The notes: a model not told the origin generated them from the letters alone. 64,000 nt of DNA from Agrypnia vestita (GCA_016648135.1 JADDOH010001993.1:48481-112480); one strand, 5' to 3'. Numbered from the stretch's first letter, positions 34,625 through 45,592 are shown. Program-made: numbers and translations.

Positions 34625-34870
34625 ATTCCCCCGGTGATCCCGAATGGATTTTATACGAAGCGTATGTTTTTTCGAGAAATGATTCTCGACGTTTTGTTGA
34701 AGTCGTATTCAACTTCATCAGGAGAACGATACAACGTATTCAACATCGTTAGGAGAAAGATATAACGTAACTATTTACGTTCTATAACGTATAAAATATC
34801 CGTAACTATTTACAATTAAATATGTCTAACGACCGTAATAATAACCTCAACTCTTCAAGGATTCTCATTT
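34625..34870 (-). repeat. PLE lineage 2 terminal-repeat fragment
   Basis: TTTTATACGAAGCGTATG, TTCTCGACG, TTGTTGAAGTCGTATTCAAC and the CTAACGACCGTAATAATAACC border match the 17.3- and 59.5-kb copies. A degenerate hammerhead-like core is on the minus strand at 34,691-34,721 (CAAAAC in place of GAAAC). Confidence 0.65.
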
Positions 34871-34879
34871 ATTGTAGAA

Positions 34880-36185
34880 TTGACTTTTGTGATTGAATTT
34901 AGTCTCTTTTTGACTGCTTATTAATTTTTTTTTGATATATTAGATAAATAGTATATTACCTAATTCTCATTGTTAAATAAGATTACACTACCAATATGAT
35001 TGTAAGTGATTATCCCCCACTACACACAAGAATTCTTTTTGGTGAGGTATAACACAAAATAATAATTTGATTGTAAATATGTATTTGCTAGTTATCATTT
35101 TAATTAAAGAAATAATGTGTATTATCTATTAAATAAATAAAAAAAGCACTGCTCTTAATTTTTTTTTTTAAACACTAAAACACAGTGCACTTAAAACGTA
35201 TATTTAATGAACATGTTTATTATTATTAGCTAGAAAATTTATGACTTGTAAGCTGCATAAAATGTAAATGTGTTTAATTTCTGTATGCATTTGGTTTTTT
35301 AACGTTGAAAGCCCCATAGAACATAAAGCGAACTAAAATACGTCATTGCGAATGTTAGCGTCCCTGTCTACGTACTCGCAAAGTCTTGTCATATTTATCG
35401 TCCCATTGGCGGAAAATGTTCCCAGGAAAATATTGTATAGAGAAATATTTCCTTTACAATAGCTGGAAGGCTTGTGCTTTTTCACATAGGGGATGGTTAT
35501 GATGCTCGGGCTCAAAGCTTGGAGCGTTGGTTTTTCGGACGCTCAATGTTTGCCGATGACAAAAGTTTATTAAAAATAGTTCTTGTGTCCCACATGTTAA
35601 CAATGAACATGTTCTTTCGGAAGATCTCCCAGAAAAAAAAATCGACTGCGTCAGAAATAACGGGTCGGAAAATTTGTCGGTATAATATCCCTCTTATGTG
35701 ATAGAAAGTTTACACCGACATAATTTACGTTAGCGGCATGGATTGGCGCGCTCGGTAAATTTCGGGACGCCGTGGCTTGTAACCATGAGTGCAGTCATGA
35801 CGGAAACATTAATAAATAGAAACCTACAATTCTTAACCGAGATATATTATTGATGTTATCTTGATTAATAATGTTCCCCTGGTGATGAAATCCGGTATTG
35901 CGTTCTTGAAAAGTTTTAAACCGGTCAAAATATTCTGAATTTATAAAAACTGGACTAAAAAGGAGTTAAAAAATTGAAATAATTTTTAGTCGTAATTAAG
36001 TGTATTTGTTAAAAATTTGGAAGAATGTCATGTACGCATATAAAGAATATTGCTTTAAAAACTCCAATCGATAATATAGATATCTCATTACCAATGGCGG
36101 CATCTGTACTGCTTTATGGGAATGATAAATTTTCAACCACAGGCGGCGGTAGTAAACATACAACTTACATATGAAAGAAGGTGTA
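34880..36185. other. Unannotated sequence
   Basis: No supported gene or repeat. Confidence 0.3.
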
Positions 36186-36189
36186 CAAG

Positions 36190-36372
36190 TTAAACATATA
36201 CACAACTTCTGTGAACGTTACATTGTGTACAGTGATTACTTAAGCCAGCCATACGACAATCCGAAACCTCTATGGACACCCAAAAAACTCCCATGCTATT
36301 CAGATTCCCATACCTACTTTCCCTAGTAAAAAAGTAGCTTCTTCTTTATGAGACATCTATAATCCCCCTGGA
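36190..36372 (-). repeat. Family A repeat
   Basis: Reverse copy: TGATTACTTAAGCCAGCC, CCATACCTACTTTCCC and ATGAGACATCTATAAT. Confidence 0.7.
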
Positions 36373-36474
36373 TAAAATTCTTAAGTGTGTAAGTGTTCTT
36401 GAAAACTTTGAACGTATTCAAAATATTCTGAAAGCTTACAATCCTAACAGACTGTTATTTAAATGAGTATAAAC

Positions 36475-36610
36475 CACAACCAGATTTTAGGTCCACCGGT
36501 TTCGAGACGTACCCATCTTGTCGTCAGGACCAACACTGCACTACTATGTTTACAACATTATACACCACAATCATAGTACTGTTAACCTTTCACCAATATT
36601 TATCACATGC
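36475..36610 (-). repeat. Family H fragment with hammerhead-like core
   Basis: The minus strand carries GTTGGTCCTGACGA, a GA-rich stem and TCTCGAAACCGGTGG (core 36,499-36,527). The CCAGATTT-G-TC-ACCGG and TGTTTACAACA...ACCATAGTA-type blocks are shared with the inverted repeat at 54,790-55,190. Confidence 0.55.
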
Positions 36611-36756
36611 GTGTTAATGTAGTCAAAGACTAGCATGCACTAACTTGACATGTAACTTGTCGGTCATGGAACGGTACTTTCACTACCTTAACAGGTTCGT
36701 TTAGCCCGCGATGTAAAGTATCAACATAGAAATGTGAGTATAGGGATGGTCATATA

Positions 36757-37438
36757 AAGGTACTGATACACATGCTCATTAGTGGCACGTGAGCATGCGC
36801 AGTATTGAGCTTCTTGAGCTATTGCTACTTAATAGCATGTGTGTACCAACATTGCTAGGAATGAGCATGCCCATTACTAGCACGCTCAAAAATAAACTTT
36901 CGATTGATTTATGAGCATGCCCATTTGATTTGCAGGTGAACAGGCTTGCATATGAGCATGCTAATTTCATTCGCACTAGTATCTATTTTCGATGCGACGA
37001 AACAAATATGGCGCGTTGTGGAGATGAAAAACATTATATTTCGTGACACATTATTGGAATCACGAATATCTGTGGAAAACTCGGGCATAGCTATATAAAA
37101 ATAATATAGCAAGAGCAAGAAGTAGTGTTTATGAATCTTTATAAAAATATATGAATGATTCAAATCTTGCAATAAAAACTATAAAAACTAATAAAGAAAA
37201 TGTGCGGATGGAAACTCGGGAAATGATATGATTTGTTGGATCACTTGAATTTCCTTTTTCAGTTTGCAATGTTTCCATTTTGAACTATCTCTATTTTATG
37301 GCAAGTGTATGCCAGTAATAAGCGTGTATGTTTGATTGTTAGCTTTGAGCATCCTTAAAATAAGCATGCTAATAACAAGCAAGAATGTACAGTTGTTAGT
37401 ACATGCATTTCAAAAACAAGCATTTCTATCAGTACCTT
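36757..37438. mobile_element. GCATGC-hairpin element with terminal inverted repeats (682 bp)
   Basis: AAGGTACTGATA at 36,757 is inverted as TATCAGTACCTT at 37,427-37,438. The interior holds repeated GAGCATGC/GCATGCTY palindromes in both orientations and shares a ~200-bp tract with 12,830-13,040. It carries no transposase. No matching target duplication was seen next to the termini. Confidence 0.65.
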
Positions 37439-37444
37439 AAAATT

Positions 37445-38030
37445 GAGTACATAAAACTGAGGCGTACTTAGCACCCACTTTTTTTATGATTGTCCTTACA
37501 GATTCATGCGGTGGGAGAGGGGGTTCGTATCAGATATTCCATTTCGTACATCCCTTAAAAATAATGGTTCCGAAAATAAAAAATATCTTTTCATTTCATC
37601 TTCCAGTCCTGTTGAAAGATTCCAGGAAAACATTCATCCAGTTTTGGGGGGCTAATTGGGTTTCTATTGTCGTGACATGAAAAAACTGTATTTTTATTTC
37701 TGCAGAAGAATTTTCTCATGTTTTATCAATTTTTTGGCGCTTAGTTAAGATTTTTCAAACGGAAAATAATACAAAGCTTTGAAGTGTAAAAAATATTTAA
37801 ATATTTTTTGAGACCTCTCAAGTGTAAATAATCATCACATGACGTAAAGATCCATTTGTGGTTACAAAAAATACATAGATAGGTTATACGGGGTGAGGGT
37901 GTGGTATTCCGTCAAGCCTTTGAGATTAAAAAAGCTTTAGTATTTCGGACGTATTATCAGAGGATCAAAGTATAGTCTTAACCAATTCATCACCCAGGAG
38001 AAAATAAGTAGAAAAAACGAGCAAGCCTTT
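37445..38030. other. Unannotated sequence
   Basis: No gene or recognised repeat. Confidence 0.3.
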
Positions 38031-38222
38031 GAGTAGTCGCATATGATGTGTAACATTTGACATCTCACAATTAAAAATATTTATTGAAATTAACCTCAAA
38101 ATTTAAAAAAAAAGTATTTTTCTTATCGAAGTTATAATATCGATTATTAATTAAGCTTTAACCTTTTAACATTAAGCTTTAACATTAAATATAAATATTT
38201 TACAATTAACAGAAATTAACCT

Positions 38223-40126
38223 AACTAACTAACTAACTAACCATCACGCCGTTTCCCTGCAGGGGTAGGCAGAGAGGATTGAACGCCACACTCTTCTATC
38301 CTGGCACAGCACTTTTGCTTCGGCCACATTCATACATCTTCTCATACACGTTCTACGCTTGTTGCGGCTTTTAACAGGGCCATCCTCAAATACTTGTAGT
38401 ACCTGATCGTGCCAGGTCTTTCGCGGACGCCCTCTATTCCTGTTGCCTTCAACATTCGCCTCATATATTTTCTTAACCATCCTTTCCTCGTTCATACGTT
38501 CCACATGACCAAACCATCTCAGCACTCCTTTCTTTATTCTATCTACCACACTACAGCCAGCATTGCATTCACTTCTAATTTGTTCATTCCTCACTCTATC
38601 GACCAAAGATTTTCCACACAAGCGTCTTAGTGACCGCATTTCAACCGCATTCAGTCTACTTTCATTCCTCTTTTGCCAATTCCAGGCTTCACTTCCATAC
38701 ATAAGGGTTGGCACTAGAACGCCATTATGTACCGCTAGTCTTGCTTCTTTTGACAGATTCTTATTGGCCATAATTGCATTTAGTGCACCATTAACTTTGT
38801 TTCCCGCAGTTACTCTCCTTTCGATATCATTCTCAGCCTTGCCGTCTCTACTAAACATACTTCCCAAATACACAAACTCGTTCACTTGTTCTAAGCATTC
38901 GTTGTTTATAATTACATCACACTTAGTCACTCTTTCGTCTCTCTCGAATACCATCACTTTCGATTTGCTGACATTCATCAAAAGTTCACTCTGCATGCAT
39001 ACATCGGACATCCTGGATACCAAGCACTGCAGATCAGCTTCACTGTTAGCCACTAATACTGCATCGTCTGCGTATAGCAGACAGGATATGGTGAGTCCGT
39101 CCATTTCTTTCATACAATTATCCATATACAGGTTGAAAAGCCATGATGACATTACGCATCCCTGTTTGACACCTTTTGTAATATCAAACCATGATGTGAA
39201 TGTCCCTTTAATTCTCACGCAAGCACTACTTCCATCGTACAGGGATGCAATTGCCTATATGAGTTTACTCTTCCCCCCATATTCAGACAAACCCTTCCAT
39301 AACTTTCGTCTTATCACTCTGTCATACGCTTTTTGGAGATCCACAAAGGCACAAAAAAGTTTTTGGTTCTTTGCCAAAAACTTTTCGGTCATCTGGCGCA
39401 GTGAGAAAATCTGGTCCATGCATCCTCTTCCACTCATGAAGGCTCCTTGTACATCCCACACTTTTTCTTTCGTTGTCAACCTCACTCTTTCTATCAAAAT
39501 TCTCGCATACAGTTTGCCAACAGAGCTCAATAGGTTAATGGCCCGATAGTTCGCGCAGTCCATTCGCGACCCTTTTCCTTTGTATAGAGGCATGATAACA
39601 GCTCTTCTCCAATCCTTAGGAGTGTAGCTGCCCTCTAAACATTGGTTGAAGAGTCTATGAAGCCACGTGAGTATTACTGGACCACCACCCTTAATGTACT
39701 CGGCAGCAACATTGTCATAACCCACAGCCTTGCCATTCTTCATGTGCTTCAATGCTCTTTTAATTTCTTCCACAGTTATTTCATTCACACTGTCGTCACT
39801 ATTCATAAATCCGTTGGACGCCTCAAAGGAGTCCTCACTCACATTCCCATTACTCTCATACATTTCTTCAAAAAATTCCTTCCATCTATCTTTTATTTCA
39901 TTTTCGTTTCTAAGCATCTTTCCATTCTTTGACATAATAGCATTCACACAACCTCTTTTCGTACCACTTCGAGACTTTTTAACTTCCTTCCAAAAGATCT
40001 TGATATTCTCTTGGAAGTTCTGAGTCAATTTAAGTCCCTCGTCCTTCCTCAAACGCTCCTTTCTTTCTTTCACTCCGTGCTTCACCTTTTTCTTACATAC
40101 AATATATAAATCCTTTGCTAGCGTAT
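38223..40126 (-). mobile_element. 5'-truncated LINE insertion with (TTAG)n tail and 10-bp TSD
   Basis: AAATTAACCT flanks the insertion at 38,213-38,222 and 40,127-40,136. The 3' tail (CTAACTAACTAACTAAC on the plus strand) is at its left end, as expected for minus-strand orientation. About 1.9 kb remains of a presumed longer element; the endonuclease domain is missing. Fragments of the same family are at 9.1, 21.1, 22.0, 26.2 and 29.6 kb. Confidence 0.85.
38244..40124 (-). pseudogene. Non-LTR reverse transcriptase, one in-frame stop
   Basis: A single minus-strand frame runs from the truncation point (40,124) to a stop at 38,244, broken only by a TAG at 39,255-39,257. The palm motifs are recognisable: Asp-Trp-Arg-Arg-Ala-Val-Ile-Met-Pro-Leu-Tyr-Lys-Gly-Lys-Gly, Asn-Tyr-Arg-Ala-Ile-Asn-Leu-Leu, Gln-Gly-Ala-Phe-Met-Ser-Gly-Arg-Gly, Phe-Val-Asp-Leu-Gln-Lys-Ala-Tyr-Asp, Gly-Val-Lys-Gln-Gly-Cys and the catalytic Tyr-Ala-Asp-Asp. 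The tail has Leu-Arg-Trp-Phe-Gly-His-Val and Gly-Arg-Pro-Arg-Lys-Thr-Trp-His-Asp. It would copy element RNA at a nicked target; with the nonsense codon and missing endonuclease it is not autonomous. RTE-like placement is likely but not proven. A 328-codon plus-strand frame opposite is a shadow. Confidence 0.9.
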
Positions 40127-40831
40127 AAATTAACCTTGAAATTTAAAAAAGCTAAATATGGGATTATTTATGCGAATGGTGATTCATTATCACTCACTTG
40201 CATTTTTTATCAATGATCAACACTTTTTTCAGACACTTATTGTAAATTTATTTATAAAAACATTTATATTAATATATACATACTTATTAATTAATAAATA
40301 CATGTAAAGAAAATGTATGTGCATTTTTTTAATACTGTATTTTGCCGCACTGTGCACTATCATTAAAGAATTTTGGTGATGTCGATAAAATAGTGTACTA
40401 CGTTGGTGGATAGAAAAAAAAAATTGTTGACATGAAATGTTGAAAAAAAAACTGTTTTAATCTACTTAGATTTAAAAAAATATTTTTTTTTTCTTATTAA
40501 AGAATAAACTTTTTATGTCGTTTCTTTATTAACAGAGCAACACAAGAAGGTTTATTTTCTTTAATTTCGTCAATTCCTACAGAGTTTGAAAGAAACAAAC
40601 TCATATACATTCATTAATACAGTACCAACCTCTCGGAAAATTGGTTAGTACCATCTGATATACTTGACTTGGCCAACTCTATCACTGCGCGCGCTCATTG
40701 ATCAAATTAAATGGCGCGCGCTTTCCCGGCGTCCGATTTCCTGTTACGCATTTTCATCTATTTTCACGAAATCGCTCTCACAGATTGCAGGAAAGCGAGA
40801 GGAAAGATGTTACATATCCAAAAGACACGTA

Positions 40832-40955
40832 GGAAGACATCACATCCCGTGGCTGCATAACTTGAAGGACTGGTACCAACGTTTCTCGACTAAATAGTTG
40901 TATGCCAATACGATCGCTGGCCTCCGATAGAGATGGCACTATAAGAAGAAGACAG
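40832..40955 (+). pseudogene. RTE-type LINE 3' tip
   Basis: Encodes Trp-Leu-His-Asn-Leu-Lys-Asp-Trp-Tyr and a following Ala-Asn-Thr-Ile-Ala-style block before an AAGAAGAAGAC tail. This is like the Trp-Leu-Lys-Asn-Leu-Arg-x-Trp end at 29.1 kb but more diverged. It abuts the family C right end. Confidence 0.5.
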
Positions 40956-41039
40956 GAAACACTACTTTCACATTTATGTGTTGGTTCTTGTTATGTACGC
41001 AGTTTGCGGGGAAGCTAGGAAGGAACATAATTTATTACA

Positions 41040-41400
41040 TTTACTAGCTGCAACCCATCAAAAATGATGGAACATGGTTTCTCGTTACGGACGTTACACA
41101 AGTTACAGAGACAGATAGGTAGACGGACGGACAGATCGATAGACAACGAGATTTTTATGTTTGATTAGTGACATTGAAAAAAAATGCAACGATTTGAATT
41201 GTACTTTTTGTTAATAGGTACTATTATTTTATTAAAAATTTTATACACATTCGTGTATTACATTTGTCTTGACCAAATTCAGATAACTTTTATATAAGCT
41301 AAATTTTTAGTGCAATTGAGTACCAAATTTCATTACGATAGGTTGATTAGCACCGGACAGTGCTCATTTTTCATTAAAGACACATTTAAAGAGACAACTT
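41040..41400 (+). repeat. Family E repeat
   Basis: ACTAGCTGCAACCCATCAAA start, then GGACGTTACACAAGTTACAGAG and a GATAGGTAGACGGACGG run, similar to 21,288-21,500. Confidence 0.45.
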
Positions 41401-41491
41401 CTAAATTTTATTTCAATTAACATGATGCTCAATGGGTTACTAGAGATATTTCCGTTCCGTAGGCTCGTTGAAACAATATTTATGGAAAAGT

Positions 41492-41539
41492 CTGTATAAA
41501 AAAAGTAACCCATTTTTATGGGTTACTTTTTTTATACAG
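41492..41539. repeat. Perfect palindrome, 22-bp arms, TTTT loop
   Basis: The left arm 41,492-41,513 (CTGTATAAAAAAAGTAACCC plus AT) is exactly reverse-complemented at 41,518-41,539. The loop is TTTT. It sits immediately left of a family B copy, and the arms resemble the AACTAACCCATAAAAACC terminus of that family. Confidence 0.9.
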
Positions 41540-41834
41540 GTTAAACTTTGTTTTAACCAAGTTTTTATTATACTCCCTTTCTTTGTCAAATATAACAACA
41601 ATTAAAGACGAATTAAAACATATAACATAACACTAAACTTACAGTAATTTTATATATTTCTAAAATGTTTTGAGCTTTGATAAGACACTTCGTGCTTTAA
41701 AGATTAAATTTTACAAAAATTTGTCAGTCAATTTAGATTTTCGACATTCGTAGTGAAGTACCTATTATACATACCGACGGAGTAATTCAAATTTAGAAAA
41801 TATTCCGTGACGTCATCGGGAAGCCGTAATCCAA
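41540..41834 (+). mobile_element. Family B element, left half (split by PLE)
   Basis: TTTTATTATACTCCCTTTCT start and internal landmarks CCGACGGAGTAATTCAAAT and TGACGTCATCGG are intact up to CCGTAATCCAA, where the PLE begins. The right half resumes at 45,593. Confidence 0.8.
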
Positions 41835-41925
41835 GAATGTTCTTAGGTTTTCACGGCCACTCAGAATCTTCAAGTTTGTGTTTACTGGGGTATTATGCCG
41901 TGTTGTTACGACCTTTCGGGCCGAC

Positions 41926-41957
41926 GTTTCGGATCCCATTGCAGGGTCCATCATCAG
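41926..41957 (-). ncRNA. Hammerhead-ribozyme-like core, PLE minus copy
   Basis: The minus strand has CTGATGA (41,951-41,957), a GGACCC/GGGATCC stem with TGCAAT loop, then GAAAC. This is the conserved catalytic-core order of hammerhead ribozymes, which are documented in PLE terminal repeats. A GGCC/GGTC pairing after GAAAC could form stem III, with GTA as candidate cleavage triplet. Stem I pairing is not convincing by eye. Confidence 0.5.
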
Positions 41958-42022
41958 GGCTGATGTGTTGTCTTGAATGTTGGTGTTGTGGTTAAGTATC
42001 AGCTTGCAATACCGTGCCGAAG

Positions 42023-43418
42023 TCATGATGTGTTTGTATTGTGTTGTATGTATGATTCATCTGTTGTCTGATCACTATCTCTGCGGAGTCTGCGACGAGA
42101 ATGACTTTGAAGCGCCGGATACCAAGATGTTTTTAATTTGAGACCATCATCTCTATTAATGTTAATCGGATGCTTGTAGATTTCTAGTGCTTCCTTGATA
42201 AGACGCGCATGGTGACTCTTAGGCTTTCCAAGGATTTTCGGTTCGAATGCAAAATGATGGCCGGTATACAGAAAATGCTCAGCCAGTGCTGATTTTTCTG
42301 GATGACCGAGTTTGCATGCCCGTTTGTGCTCGTTGACCCTTTTGGAAATGGTAGGTGCCGTTTGTCCCACGTATACTTTATCGCAGTCTTGACAATCGAG
42401 TCTATATACACCGTCTGTTTGTAAGCGATCTCGATCCTTCGCTGATCTCAACATATCTTTGATTTTGGAGTTGGTACCAAAAACTGTCTTAATGTCTCTT
42501 TTCTTGAGAGCTCTGGCAATTCTGTCTGTAACGCTTTGGACAAAAGGCAGAAAGGCGATGCCTTTGCACTCAGGTTCTGTATGTTTTTCAGGGCGAACAG
42601 ACCTCGTACGTATGACGCGTTGTATCTGTCGCTTCTGGTAACCATTGCCTTCCAGTGCGTCGCTGAGTGTTATCATTTCCTCCTGTAGATATTCATCTTG
42701 GCATATCCTTTTGGCCCTCGTGGCCAAAGTGTTGATGAGACCTCTTTTTTGAGCAGGATGATGGTGGGAGTTCACATGCAGATAACGGTTGGTATGTGTA
42801 GGCTTCCTATAAACTCTGTGTCCGAAACTCCCATCGGCTTTCTTTTTTATTTCAACATCAAGAAAAGGCAGCACGTTGTCTTTCTCTATCTCCATGGTGA
42901 ACTTCAGGTTGTTATGCAGTGAATTAAGGTGCTCCAAAAAATCGCCTAGTTTGTCTTCACCATGCGGCCAGATTGCAAACACGTCATCGATGTATCTCCA
43001 CCAGACCTTCGGAGTAAAGGATGCTGTGTCCAGTGCTGTTTCTTCGAATTTCTCCATTAAAAAGTTAGCAATCACCGGAGAAAGTGGATTACCCATCGCT
43101 ACGCCTTCCACTTGTTGGAAGAGCTCACCTTGGAAAGAAAAGTATCCACTCGTCAGGCAGTGCTCAAACAGTGCGCAGATGTCTTCATCATAAATTTCTT
43201 CCAACAGACTCATAGCGTCGTCCACAGGCACATTAGTGAAGAGGGATATGACGTCAAAACTGACTAGTATATCACCCCTTTCACACTTTATTTCTTTTAG
43301 CATATTGACGAAGTGTGCTGAGTCTTTCACCCATGAGGACGTCTTCCCCGTCTGCATCTGTAGGAGACCGGCCAAATATTGTGACAGCTTATATGTTGGC
43401 GCTCCTATTGCGCTCACA
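42023..43418 (-). pseudogene. PLE reverse transcriptase + GIY-YIG endonuclease, 5'-truncated
   Basis: A frame of 509 codons ends at 42,023. Its first ~45 codons are antisense to the neighbouring copy, so the PLE part starts near 43,418. Visible motifs by residue of that frame: RT motif A Phe-Asp-Val-Ile-Ser-Leu-Phe 99-105; motif B Gly-Val-Ala-Met-Gly-Asn-Pro-Leu-Ser-Pro 150-159; catalytic Tyr-Ile-Asp-Asp 187-190; Leu-Pro-Phe-Leu-Asp-Val-Glu 228-234; GIY-YIG as Gly-Val-Tyr 381-383 and Tyr-Val-Gly 394-396 with a Cys pair between; Arg405; Glu457 in Leu-Glu-Ile-Tyr-Lys-His-Pro. Penelope proteins couple RNA-primed copying with GIY-YIG nicking. The N-terminal third is missing, but everything downstream is intact. 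Confidence 0.9.
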
Positions 43419-43420
43419 AA

Positions 43421-45468
43421 TTGCGAAGACACATCCACACGGAGAAGGCTGAGAGAATATTCCAAAGAACTGAAGCTGCCCTTTTGAGAGAACGAGTGTG
43501 CAACATCCGCCTGGAATTGGACAAAATAACAAGAATTCTCTTTGACCTGCACCTGAGCCTGAGTGGTACATTGAATTACGAAGATTGGACGAAAGTGGAC
43601 AAAATGACGTCAATGCAAGCGTGGCGAAACAAACAATTGGTGGAGACTCGGCAAAAACGGAAATTTGAGTCACTCAGCCGACATAAGAAAAGCTCAACTA
43701 AGGAGCTGGATTCTACCAAAGTGGTCAAAAATTTATCCAGCCTTTCATTGGACAAGGCCGCGATATCAGTTTTAGCTAAAGGTTTGAATTTCGCCATAGC
43801 ACCAAAAAGCATTCCAGTTGACGACATAATCTGCGGCGTAGAAGCGGCATAAGAAAATCAAGAAGAATCCAACGGATAGAATCGACAGAAAAACTAGGGA
43901 GCTGGTCAAAGCTTCCAGTATTCCAGCCGATTTGCATTTCAAACTATTTGTGCAAGCGTCAAAAACACCAGCAATCTACGGGCTTCCCAAAATACATAAG
44001 GATGGAGTGCCACTAAGACCAATTGTGAGCGCAATAGGAGCGCCAACATACAAGCTGTCACAATATTTGGCCGGACTCCTACAGATGCAGACGGGGAAGA
44101 CGTCCTCATGGGTGAAAAACTCAGCACACTTCGTCAATATGCTAAAAGAAATAAAGTGTGAAAGGGGTGATATACTAGTCAGTTTTGACGTCATATCCCT
44201 CTTCACTAATGTGCCTGTGGACGACGCTATGAGTCTGTTGGAAGAAATTTATGATGAAGACATCTGCGCACTGTTTGAGCACTGCCTGACGAGTGGATAC
44301 TTTTCTTTCCAAGGTGAGCTCTTCCAACAAGTGGAAGGCGTAGCGATGGGTAATCCGCTTTCTCCGGTGATTGCTAACTTTTTTATGGAGAAATTCGAAG
44401 AAACAGCACTGGACACAGCATCCTTTACTCCGAAGGTCTGGTGGAGATACGTCGATGACGTGTTTGCAATCTGGCCGCATGGTGAAGACAAACTAGGTGA
44501 TTTTTTGGGACACCTTAATTCACTACATAAGAACCTGAAGTTCACCATGGAGATAGAGAAAGACAACGTGCTGCCTTTTCTTGATGTTGAAATAAAAAAG
44601 AAAGCCGATGGGAGTTTCGGACACAGAGTTTACAGGAAGCCTACACATACCAACCGTTATCTACATGCGAACTCCCACCATCATCCTGCTCAAAAAAGAG
44701 GTCTCATCAACACTTTGGCCACGAGGGCCAAAAGGATATGCCAAGATGAATATCTACAGGAGGAAATGATAACACTCAGCGACGCACTGGAAGGCAATGG
44801 TTACCAGAAGCGACAGATACAACGCGTCATAAGTACGAGGTCTGTTCGCCCTGAAAAACATACAGAACCTGAGTGCAAAGGCATCGCCTTTCTGCCCTTT
44901 GTCCAAAGCGTTACAGACAGAATTGCCAGAGCTCTCAAGAAAAGAGACATTAAGACAGTTTTTGGTGCCAACTTCAAAATTAAAGATATGTTGAGATCAG
45001 CAAAGGATCGAGATCGCTTAGAAACGGACGGTGTGTATAGACTCGATTGTCAAGACTGCGATAAAGTATACGTGGGGCAAACGGCGCGTACCATTTCCAA
45101 AAGGGTCAGCGAGCACAAACGGGCATGCAAACTCGGTCATCCAGAAAAATCAGAACTGGATGAGCATTGATTCTGAACCGGCCATCCATTTTGCATCGAA
45201 CCCGACAATCCTTGGAAAGCCTAAGAGTCACCGATGCGCGTCTATCAAGGAAGCACTGAGGAAAAATTACAAGCATCCGAAAACCATTAATAGAACGATG
45301 AATGGTCTCCAAATTAAAAAAAACATCTCTTGGTTTATCCGGCGCTTCAAAGTCATTCTCGTCGCACAGGACTCCGCAGAGATAGTGATCAGACAACAGA
45401 TGAATCATACATACAACACAATACAAACACATCATGACTTCGGCACGGTATTGCAAGCTGATACTTAA
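43421..45468 (+). pseudogene. PLE ORF, broken copy with N-terminal part
   Basis: Three frames make up one damaged ORF. 43,421-43,852 gives the PLE N-terminal region (Arg-Gln-Lys-Arg-Lys-Phe, Val-Lys-Asn-Leu-Ser-Ser-Leu, Leu-Ala-Lys-Gly-Leu-Asn-Phe-Ala). After stops and an apparent internal deletion, 43,932-45,170 gives Tyr-Gly-Leu-Pro-Lys-Ile-His-Lys, the RT palm with Tyr-Val-Asp-Asp and the first half of GIY-YIG. A frameshift near 45,165 moves the C-terminus to 45,031-45,468. The segment normally between the N-terminal block and the Tyr-Gly-Leu-Pro-Lys motif is largely lost. It is nearly identical to the minus copy where they overlap. Confidence 0.85.
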
Positions 45469-45502
45469 CCACAACACCAACATTCAAGACAACACATCAG
45501 CC

Positions 45503-45534
45503 CTGATGATGGACCCTGCAATGGGATCCGAAAC
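45503..45534 (+). ncRNA. Hammerhead-ribozyme-like core, PLE plus copy
   Basis: CTGATGA (45,503-45,509), GGACCC/GGGATCC stem and GAAAC (45,530-45,534), mirror image of the one at 41,926-41,957, located in the 3' non-coding end after the ORF. Confidence 0.5.
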
Positions 45535-45592
45535 GTCGGCCCGAAAGGTCGTAACAACACGGCATAATACCCCAGTAAACACAAACTTGAAG

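Larger units (their letters stand above)
38032..40824 (-). mobile_element. Family C inverted-end element, interrupted by a LINE
   Basis: The left end reads GCATATGATGTGTAACATTTG and the right end GATGTTACATATCC, inverted. The same ends bracket 55,669-56,390, and one end is at 46,163. Removing the LINE at 38,223-40,126 leaves roughly 890 bp of non-coding family C sequence, with CTGTATTTTGCCGCACTGTG and a GCGCGCGC-rich segment at 40,688-40,722. Confidence 0.65.
41835..45592. mobile_element. Penelope-like element insertion: two head-to-head copies, 13-bp TSD
   Basis: AGCCGTAATCCAA at 41,822-41,834 is repeated at 45,593-45,605, marking a target duplication in family B DNA. Within the 3,758 bp, a minus-strand copy occupies 41,835 to about 43,418 and a plus-strand copy about 43,419 to 45,592. 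Their 3' ends face outward and their truncated 5' parts meet in the middle, giving an inverted repeat of some 1.6 kb. Complex partial-copy arrangements of this sort are known for Penelope elements. Both arms end in the same 3' region with ACATCAGCCCTGATGATGG and GGATCCGAAACGTCGGCC. The minus copy extends about 35 bp further at its 3' end. Confidence 0.9.

Noticed and set aside
9103..38239. (TTAG)n runs as telomeric repeats
   Set aside because: The insect telomere unit is TTAGG; these are 4-bp units attached to LINE 3' ends and only about four repeats long.
38563..39549. 328-codon plus-strand open frame
   Set aside because: Exactly antisense to the LINE reverse transcriptase; its Ser/Leu/Phe-rich composition is what the reverse of that coding sequence gives.
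41492..41539. Palindrome as a bacterial-type terminator
   Set aside because: Eukaryotic context, no upstream gene, and it lies at the border of a transposon copy.
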